From NCBI GenBank assembly GCA_930367215.1, contig OV884056.1:283446067-283510066 (forward strand): a stretch of DNA of 64,000 bases, in the 5' to 3' direction. Source of the DNA: Pollenia angustigena. Its lineage: Eukaryota; Arthropoda; Insecta; Diptera; Polleniidae. Made by a program: the position numbers and the translations under genes. Positions 55,973-64,000 of the stretch are shown piece by piece; the stretch's first letter is position 1, and every line of letters begins with the position of its first letter. The notes beneath the pieces were generated by a model. It was not told the DNA's origin and ran no database searches. It was given only the letters and a program-made list of their open reading frames with translations.

Positions 55973-56219
55973 AGTCTGGGTTCACACTATGAAAGTTTTC
56001 TTTGAGAAAGTCTGAGTTAGTTGGTGAGAGGGGAAGAGAACTTGCTGTTCCTTTTTCCCCTCTCACCCATAAACTCAGACTTTCTGAAAGAAAACTTTCA
56101 TAGTGTCACCAACATCAGTTAGTTGGTGAGAGGGGAAGGGAACTTGCTGTTCCTTTTTCCCCTCTCACCCATTAATTCAGACTTTCTAAAAGAAAACTTT
56201 CACAGTGTGATCCCAGACT
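55973..56219. mobile_element. MITE family D, copy 2, with duplicated half
   Basis: The ends AGTCTGGGTTCACACTATGA and TCACAGTGTGATCCCAGACT are inverses. The core GTTAGTTGGTGAGAGGGGAA, GAACTTGCTGTTCCTTTTTC, CCCTCTCACCCAT, AGACTTTCT, AGAAAACTTTCA occurs twice in tandem (about 56008-56106 and 56117-56202), so the hairpin has a duplicated stem. Confidence 0.8.
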
Positions 56220-58193
56220 AAACAAAAGCAGCACGCGTTTTCTAATTGTAAAAAATGGTCATGTCCGTACAATTTATATGAAGCATCCCTAAATAGCGCG
56301 ATGTCAACTCTCTGCTATTGGAAAATCCGATTTTGACAGTTAATTTAATTGTGTATGGCCGCTGTTGTTGATAAATAATTACAATTTAGCTATTTTTTGG
56401 TCAATCTAGCGGTTTCATCTCCATTTTTTATTCCTGTTATGCGGATTTGATGAAACTGTTTGTGACACAACGTTAACGCTCTTGTTAAGGTAAGGCATAT
56501 CAGCGCCTTCCGCTCTTGTTAAGTTACGGCTGCAAGTAGAATGAATCTGTTTCTATCACCTCAATTGTAACGTCTTCTTTAAATACAGTCAACATGAAAA
56601 ATGTCATTACTTAGTGAAAGACTTGCAAGTCATACATTTTTATTGCAAAGATTTTTTTGGTGCTTAATAAAACAAAATACATAGAATGAAAAGAAAAATA
56701 AAAAAAATCCCCAAAATTAAAAAAAAATCACTAACGAAATCCTTAAATAAAACTGTTAATCCGCGTTTTTAAAATAATAAACCCTAATTTGGAGATAAAT
56801 CCCCTAATCAAACATCAGTGATCCGTACCAACTCCTTTTATTCTCTCCTGAATACCCAAAGTTGAACATCAAAAGTTGAAGCGTGTAAACCTAGACCCAT
56901 AAGAAAATAAAAAAATTAAAAAAAATGTTAACTGCCTGTTTTACAAAATGCAAAAGAACTCTTTAAAACAAAACATATGTAATCCTAAAAACTTTGTTTC
57001 TGTTTTAAATGTTTTTGTTCGAAAGAAAGCGTTCGACATCATGAAATTGGCAGTAAGTGCTACTTAAGCCGCTGGTTAAACCATAGTTAACTACAAGATT
57101 AAAAAAAAGTTTACGACTCTTGTGGAATTTACATGTGCAGAAGGACAAAACAAGAAGCATTATTCCCGAACAAAACTCTAACTTTAATTAAAAGGATTTT
57201 GGAAAACTAAAAAACGGTTATCCAACAACTTGTTGCAAACGGGCAAGATCGACAAAAATTGTATTAAACATCGTTACATCCCGCATTCTGTAAACTACTT
57301 TCATTATAACAATATTTATCTCAATATAGCAATATCTATGTAAATCAAATTAAAACAAATGACAATTATAAATTTTCAAATCAATTTTTTTTTTAATGAT
57401 TGTTTAAACATTCAATTTCATTAATTCACTTAAATACAATTCTGATAATCATCAGTGTTTAAATATCGCATAGAAAAATAATATAAAGATTAAATAAATC
57501 AAAAATAAAAAGTTCAAAAATTAAAAGAAAATTATTTATTAAAAATTATTATATAAATTATTACACATTAGGTAAAATTTACAATATGTATTGCTGTGCA
57601 ATGCACTTTTAACTTTAAATATTCGATAATAAGTGAAAAATAAAAAATACCAGACACATAAAAGGGAAGAGAATTTCGAAATTGGTGACGTAAAAATGCA
57701 GTATTTCATAAAAATGTTTAAGGCAAGACATTTTATACATGGTTGCCACAGAAATAAAATCCGATCGAAAGTGGAGGTGATTGCGTTTCTTGCTTCACGG
57801 AATTGATTTCTGTGACAGGCCTTAATGTTCTAGTTCAATATTTTTTACAGCCAGCAAAGGGAAGAGTTTTTTCTTAAGAAAGTTTGACAAAATTAATAAA
57901 AAGCTATTTTTAAACTTAAATGCAACATATTATTTGATTGACAAAAAAAACATTTTAAAAATAGGAATTTGGAATCAGCGTGGCCGTTGAAAAATTTCAA
58001 GAAAAAAAGGTGGCAGAAAAACGGCCTTTTAAAGCGAAAAGGGCCAAGTTTTTTATAAGCAAACAAAAAAACAATGATTTTAGTTTTAGTAAAAAAAACA
58101 AAGAATATTTAACAAATACATACATACAAACTTCAAGTTATTTTGAATTTAAAACAATAACGTAGTTGAGTTGTGAAATTAGAACACATAATA
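56220..58193. other. Intergenic stretch without recognised genes
   Basis: AT-rich. The only frame of any length (57980-58165) is Lys/Phe-rich, lacks similarity to anything I know and looks compositional. No clear inverted-repeat element found. Confidence 0.45.
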
Positions 58194-58525
58194 AAGCGTG
58201 TCCAAAAATAGAGGTATCATTTTAACTTAAAAAAATTTTTTTTTTTTGTTAAAAATGGTGAATATAAAAATAAAAAATGTTGTCGTTCAAGTGACCCCCC
58301 TACTGGTTCGGTGGGCTACCAATCTTTTACCAAACTTCGCAATCACGTTTTTAATGGTTGATACCTGCTCGATAATGTTGTTTTTAGTCTCTTTAACTGT
58401 TGTGGGATGTGGGATTATTGCTATACACTGTACACAAATCATACAGTTTTCGCCACAAAAAGCTGCGAATCGTCTGCCTGTAGCGATTTCCATTGATCGA
58501 TGATACTTCAAATTTGGACACCCTT
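58194..58525 (-). mobile_element. Short Tc1/mariner-type element, transposase fragment
   Basis: TA flanks (58192-58193, 58526-58527). The ends AAGCGTGTCCAAAAATAG and (inverse) AAGGGTGTCCAAATTTGAAG are paired, as is GTATCAT. A 74-codon minus-strand frame (58511-58287) contains HPTTVKETKNNIIEQVSTIK and KFGKRLVAHRTSRGV, plausible as a transposase remnant but not assignable to a known lineage by eye. At 332 bp it is heavily deleted. Confidence 0.65.
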
Positions 58526-58869
58526 TATTTTACATAAAGGCACACAATAGCTGCCGCAAACGTAGAATCGTTTCTAACAGCCAATTCACACGGGGGCTTT
58601 TTCGACATCGATTTTTCGGCGTCTGTTTTTGCTTGGTGGCGAACGATGTAGAAAAGAATGAGGGGTAAACAAACAGGCTCGGCTTTTGGTTTTTATTGGT
58701 TTTTAATATTTCTCTTTAAACTTCTTCTTGTTACGTTTTTCTAACTTTGAAGTGTCAGGTTGAAAATACAGTGAAGCCTCTATGTTCCATGGCAGACGGT
58801 ATTATCTGGATTGTGTTTCTTATTTCATATAAATTTCTTATGTTTTATTAAGTTAATACTTCAATTATA

Positions 58870-60170
58870 ATATAAGGTTAGGTTAGGTTCCATTGGCAGC
58901 AGTGATCAAGCTCAGCTCACTTGGGTCCATTAATAAGTTCTGGTTTTGTTACCATATCACACCGTCTCCCATAGGTCCTATGCTAGTATTCCCATGCAGC
59001 CATCCGGTTGATTCAATAAAGGTGTGGATCCTGTTTATATCAACACCAGAGAGACAAGTTTTGTCCAGAAGGGGTCTTCGACCAAACATTTCGAGTCTTA
59101 AGTCTCCGAATGCCGGGCAATTACAGAGAAGATGTTCCGTTGACTCTTCCTCCTCCTCATCGCCGCAACTTCTACACAAGTCATTATAAGGGAGCCCCAG
59201 CCTCTGGGCGTGCCTCCCAATCGGCCAGTGTCCAGTTATAACCGCAATTAGGTTTCTTAGATGATGTCTGGACAGCTGTAATGCCCGCCGTGTCCTTTTG
59301 TCATCTATGATAGGGCAGATTTTCCTGGTTTCTTTACAGGTGGTTTCATCGTGCCACCTCTGACTGGCGATAAGATGACACTTGTGCGCTATTAGTTGCT
59401 TACACCTTGGGAGTGAAGCACCTACATAATATGTGGAACCGTCCCGATTCAAGGTGGCACCTGCATACGGCCGCCTTACTATCGGTAATAATATAAATAT
59501 CCCTTCCAGATATTTCACCGTACCGGATGCGTCTCGCGGCCGTGTGGATGGCCATTATCTCGGCCTGGATGACACTGCAGTGGTCCGGCAGCCTTATTGG
59601 AATGCTCCAGTTTAGCTGCTCAGAGTATATGCCAGAACCGACAACATACATTGTTTTAGACCCGTCCATGAAAATTCGAATCGCATTTGCGGGAACTTGC
59701 AGGTCATCATAGTGGACCACGTTATCCAAAATGCTTACCGTCAAGCCAGGATCAAAGATTGGGTCGGGTGTGACATAATCAACATCCATGTGACAATTAA
59801 TTTCGTTAAGAATGTTAGCATGTCAGATATTGTAATCCATCCATGCTCCGGTGGCCCTTAGTCTTACCGCCGCGTTCGCAGCTAGCCCTTTCGCCAAAAT
59901 GTTTAGTGATAATCAGTTTAAAATCGTAAACAATGCCTTAGAGGGGGTTGTTCTAATGGCACCTGTTACCGCTATCGCCACCATTCTCATTGTACGTTCA
60001 AACCTGGTTTGATGACTCTTCACCTTGAGTGCCGGCCACCAAACAGCTGCCCCGTAGAAAAGACTACATTTCTCGGGTTAATTCCCCAGTTTAGGCCAAT
60101 GGCCCTTTTGCAGCAATATAATGCAGTAGCCGCCTTATTAGTCCTGGAAATGGTGTTCATAAATAATAAT
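58870..60170 (-). pseudogene. 3' part of a non-LTR retrotransposon (RT tail, RNase H, C-terminal zinc motif)
   Basis: On the minus strand, in order: the end of reverse transcriptase (ALYCCKRAIGLNWGINPR at about 60130; RFERTMRMVAIAVTGAIRTT at about 60000); RNase H with FMDGSKTMYVVGSGIYS (first Asp), SVIQAEIMAIHTAARR (Glu) and IYIITDSKAA (Asp) at about 59680-59470; and a tail with VITGHWPIGRHAQRLGLP, CRSC, STEHLLCNCPAF at about 59250-59110. Several frameshifts and a deletion after the RNase H Asp break it, and it is 5' truncated. The 3' end is GAACCTAACCTAACC then AT-rich. RNase H together with this CCHC-like tail points to the I/jockey group. Confidence 0.85.
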
Positions 60171-60765
60171 ATAAGGAAAAAAGTAATTTTGGCAGAACAT
60201 GGTTTCAGTACGTTGTGTGCAGAAATCATTTTGATTTTATGCTCATCAGTGGTAAAAACGAATACTACCACCCTGTATTACATGCCTCTACTAATGAGTC
60301 CCATGACAAGCCCGTAAAATCGTTTGTTTGCATCAGTATTTGTTCTGCCCGTAATATTAATAAAGTTGGAGGTCCACACCTCGTGTTTTTGTCTCCACGT
60401 CTCACACTAGAAAAGTGATAATAAATTCTGTTATTGTTGGGGCATCACTGACAAAACGCAATTTTTTAAGAAAGCAGCGTAACCATTTGTCAAGAATTGC
60501 ATGTTTTGTAAGACTTTTTTTTTTAATTTTTATTTATATTTTGAAACAAAATAAATTGGAAATATATTTTGATATTTTCTTTTAAAATTTTATCGCTTTC
60601 GTTGAAAGAAAGTTTTTTTTTTCAGAAATGGTGACATTTTTGATTAAAAGTAGATGTGAGATGTTTCAAGTGTGAATGCTCAACATCTTCCATGCTTTCC
60701 TCCGAAATGTATATAAGTGTACAAAGGAAATCACATGCAACGGTTTTTAAGCGTCTTTACCACAA

Positions 60766-61373
60766 GTAAGAAGTATAGTCGGTCAAGCCCGACCATATAA
60801 TACCCTACACCACAGTATTTTAAAACACATTATGTTTTTATGTCCATATTATATGGATTTATCTATGTTTATAAACTTCATTAAAATCGGTTTGAAAGTT
60901 TGTGAGAAGCAGAAATAGGCCCCTACTTCCCCTTGTGGTCCTATTTTTGAAAAACTAAATAGGTTATTTGTCCATAAAAATATGTTTCTATCTATGTTTT
61001 AAATTTCATTAAAATCGGTTTGAGAGGCTGAAATTGCCCCTATCTCCCCTCGTGGTACTATTTTTTAAAAAACGCATCTCTTTTGTGTCCATAAAGATAT
61101 GGTTCTATCTATGTTTTAAATGTCATTAAAATCGGTTTGATAGTTTCTGAGAGGCAGAAATTTCCCCCTATCTTCCCTAATGTTTCTACGATTTGGCCCA
61201 TTTTCAATAGCCAGCCAGCCTGCCAGCCGTACGGACATCGTTTGCTCGACTCAGAAAGTGATCCTAAGACGATCGGTATATTTTAAGGTGGATCTAGGAC
61301 CAATATTTTAAGGCGTTACACACATCAGCACAAATCCATAATACCCTCTCCACTATTGTGGTGTGGGTATAAT
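60766..61373 (+). mobile_element. Dispersed family A, most complete copy
   Basis: About 608 bp from AAGTATAGTCGGTCAAGCCC to CCACTATTGTGGTGTGGGTA. It has three internal near-repeats of about 100 bp (CCATAxAxATATGGxTxTAT, ATTAAAATCGGTTTGA, AGGCxGAAAT, CCCCTCGTGG), then CCAGCCAGCCTGCCAGCC, GACTCAGAAAGTGATC and CTAGGACCAATATTTTAAGG. No open frame. This copy shows what was interrupted at 7144. Confidence 0.75.
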
Positions 61374-61379
61374 AAAATT

Positions 61380-63380
61380 TTATTTTCAAATAAGCTGATA
61401 TGTTCGAACGCTGCATGTGACGCTTACAAAAGTATAAAGTAAACTTATTTTTCGCAATCAACGCCTCGAAGCATTCAACGCTTTTGGGCATATAACTGGC
61501 TACGTAAAACAACACAGATTCAACTTTTTTGATAGCAGCGAAAAAGCGTAGAATGTATGTTTTCGACCTGCAGCTTAACAGGCCAACCTAAATTAGCGCG
61601 TAAGGCCTTTTCTATCTGCCAAAAATTCTCATGCTCATACGAAGTGTATGAAGTTAATCCGAAATGCGCGGCGTAAACGCTTTGCAATTGGAAAAGCTTA
61701 CTAAATCGATCCTAAACTTTCAAAACAGTTTCAAATCTCTTGTCCTACTCTTCGCTTACAATGAATTAAAAAATAATAATTATTCACTTTCATTAAAAAA
61801 AATTTAGAAAAAATCGAATTGTAATTAAAATGGAAAATAAAACACATACAAAAAAAAAAAGAAAAAATATTTACAAATTAGAAAAAGAAAACTTATAATT
61901 TACAAATTAATGAGTATAAACATAAATAAATGTTACTGTGTACCTTAGATTATATATTTCATAAATAAAATGAGAACAAATTTTTCAAATTTCATGCATT
62001 CAATCCAATAAAAAAAAAAAAAATAAAACAACAACTTAGATACAAAATAATTACTTACATTTTTCCATAAAAAAAAAATATATATTTTAGATTTAAAAAT
62101 TCAATATAAAACTAAAATAGTTATTGCATTGTTTTCATCACGTTTTTTAAAATAATGAAATGTAGAAAAAAACGTTACATTTTCAAATCGAATATAAAAA
62201 TGTTATAAATATTAAATTAAATCATAAAATTCATTAGAAACAAAAAATCTTTTATGATTTGACTGTGATAATATCGAAAAAAAAATTAAAAAAAAAAACA
62301 ACATAAAACAGCTTGTAAAGAAACCCATTTTGAAGGATATTAAAAACAAAAGAGTATGATATAGGAGGACATTTTAAAAGTTATTTAAATAAAACAATTT
62401 TTATTACAATAAAATTTTATTATTAAAATAAATGATATATATTAATATAGATAAAAAAAAAGAATAAAAACAAGAGAATAACAACAAAAAGTATTTAATA
62501 TATTGTTAGAAATTAAAGACAGCAACAAATAATATTATTATATATTAAAAAAAAAAAATAATAATAAATTAAGCAACAAAATTCCGTCTTGACTGGGGTT
62601 AAAAAAAGAAATTATTAAAACTTATAAAAACTAAAAAAACCAAAGTCGAACGAAATATTTATTAAATAAAAATAATACTTTAAATTGAAACTTAAACAAG
62701 CAAAAAAAAAAGGAAATAAAATAAAAAAAAACATCAACGATATTCTTATAAAAAGTTATTTATAAAAATATTTAGTTAAAATATTAAATGACAGATAATT
62801 TTACACTTTAATAAAAAAGTAAAAACAAAAACTCATTTAAACTTTAGCAAAACAAAAGAAAATTCCAAAAACCAAATTTTAAAGTTCATAAACAAAAAAC
62901 AAAATATAGAGATTTAAATAAATATTTTTTTTTTTAATTTTCTTTTTCAAAAAAAAACCTAGAAAAACAAGATTTCAATATTTATTAAAACAACTTAATA
63001 AAACTAAATGAAAAAAAAGACAACAATAAAAACAAAAACTCTCTTTCTCAAATGTTTCCTTTTACTTTCCTATTTAAATAATAAAACAAGAACAACAACA
63101 AAAAAAAAAACTACATAACAAAAAATATAAGAAAAAAATAATATAAATAAAAAATAAAAATCTTTTTAATGTTCAAAAAAAAAAAAAAAAAAAAAAAAAA
63201 AATTAAAAAAACACCACAAAATAAAAGTACTTTTTTCCCAAAAATCAATAAAATAAAAAATTTAATAAATTTTAGTCCCTATAAAAAAAAAATCAAAGAA
63301 ACATTACCATTCAATACTTAATTCATTTAACAACAACAAAAATGGAAACCAAGGCGAATTCACACCAGATGACCTTGAGG
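61380..63380. other. AT-rich intergenic stretch without recognised genes
   Basis: 61380-61770 is less AT-rich than its surroundings but has no recognisable protein or repeat. 61770-63340 is A-rich, almost free of GC, with homopolymer runs (for example 63173-63201). Confidence 0.5.
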
Positions 63381-63382
63381 CT

Positions 63383-63765
63383 CAACCATATATGCATAAC
63401 CTACTGTCAAAAATAAGCAAAAATAAAAAACATTTGATTCCGTACGGAATGTGCGATTAGACTCGCAACTTGCATACTTGGCCTTTACACGTGAAAGTTC
63501 TTTCTTGCAAGCAGAGTATACGTATTATCAACGAAAAATCGAAGAAACAGCCGATTGGCTGAAAGCACCAAAATTATGTGTGTGTGTTAGTGAAAAAGTG
63601 TGAAAAAATTTACTTTCACGTGTAAATGCTAGGTTAAGCAAATGACAGTTTCATTAAACTCAGCAAAAACTTTCCTTAAGTTTAATATGGTTTGTCTCAT
63701 ATAATTTACATGTATTCTCTCATTCGCTTAAGCCAACTTAAGCACATTGTGGTTGGGCCTTTAGC
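63383..63765. mobile_element. MITE family E, copy 3, interrupted
   Basis: The ends GGCTCAACCATATATGCATA and CACATTGTGGTTGGGCC are inverses. It shares GTACGGAATGTGCGATTAG and the TTAAGCAAATGACAGTTTC..GCTTAAGCCAACTTAAG block with copies 1 and 2. It is interrupted between GCAACTTGCATACTTG and TTAAGC by a smaller MITE at 63481-63630. Confidence 0.7.
63481..63630. mobile_element. MITE nested in family E copy 3
   Basis: GCCTTTACACGTGAAAGT at the left and ACTTTCACGTGTAAATGC at the right are inverses with one mismatch. 150 bp, no coding capacity. Confidence 0.75.
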
Positions 63766-63857
63766 TTGCTACGTAAGCAACAGCTGATAAATAACCATTT
63801 TGTCAAAATGGTATACCGTTCTGTTGGTTATGGGGAATCTTTCATTAAATCTATATA

Positions 63858-63945
63858 AGTCCCAATTCACACGTTGCATGTCTTATTGATCAGCTTGCTA
63901 CTTTATAACGAGAGTGAAGAGACTTGCAACGTGTGAATTGGCACT
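63858..63945. mobile_element. Very short MITE, 88 bp
   Basis: AGTCCCAATTCACACGTTGC and GCAACGTGTGAATTGGCACT are inverses with one or two mismatches and leave a 40-nt centre. Confidence 0.65.
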
Positions 63946-64000
63946 AAGTTTCTCTTAGATTTATGAAACTTCAAGCCTTTTTAAATTATATAATATTTCG

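Noticed and set aside
58246..58503. 85-codon + strand frame with hydrophobic stretches
   Set aside because: It lies antisense to the transposase-like frame within a TA-flanked deleted element; most likely a shadow.

Overview
The window looks like a higher-dipteran (brachyceran) genome, probably a calyptrate fly such as a blowfly or house-fly relative. The sequence is very AT-rich, has insect splice signals, and is dense in Tc1/mariner, hAT and non-LTR debris. Its one clear protein-coding gene matches the fly Nova homologue pasilla (ps) almost residue for residue in the KH domains. Species assignment is inference.

The gene is on the + strand. I can assemble five constitutive-looking coding exons: 3370-4324 (Gln/His-rich N-terminus), 27987-28130 and 28198-28838 (KH1 and KH2), 31008-31581 (Ala-rich linker and start of KH3) and 34811-35031 (rest of KH3 and stop). 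The exon phases agree at every junction. The sum is 2535 nt, i.e. 844 codons plus a stop. A sixth, 63-nt in-frame cassette exon is supported at 25568-25630. It begins with GTGAGT directly after its 3' splice site, the layout of a recursive-splicing (ratchet) exon, inside an intron of more than 23 kb. Pasilla binds YCAY RNA and regulates splicing. A dense YCAY (CCA-repeat) cluster lies 160 nt downstream of the first coding exon, so autoregulation is plausible but unproven.

The rest is non-coding or mobile. 1-3369 is upstream/5' UTR-like sequence with two small inverted-repeat elements. The first intron (4325-27986) holds most of the transposons: hAT elements with perfect 8-bp target duplications (5828-6015, 14019-16192), a foldback element (9847-10701), a decayed Ty3/gypsy pol (11142-12460) broken by a MITE, a Tc1/mariner-type element nested in another terminal-inverted-repeat element (16208-17750), a degenerate AAGCTTT-rich tandem array (18980-19790), a possible tRNA-derived SINE, and a dispersed family with a TATACCC-type hairpin end. 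The intron 28839-31007 carries a decayed mariner and another hAT element with a perfect 8-bp duplication (29875-30908). The last intron carries a 210-bp tandem repeat.

Downstream of the pasilla stop (35032-64000) I find no second host gene. The first several hundred bases look like 3' UTR. Beyond that are snap-back palindromes, a duplicated putative transposase-type first exon (38636-38858 and 41336-41551, the second copy in the loop of a palindrome), a possible Penelope-like 3' end with a hammerhead-like core, an internally deleted mariner nested in a larger inverted-repeat element (53910-55755), a short Tc1-like element (58194-58525), and the 3' half of an RNase H-bearing non-LTR retrotransposon (58870-60170, minus strand). 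No bacterial features, tRNA genes, rRNA genes or CRISPR arrays were seen.
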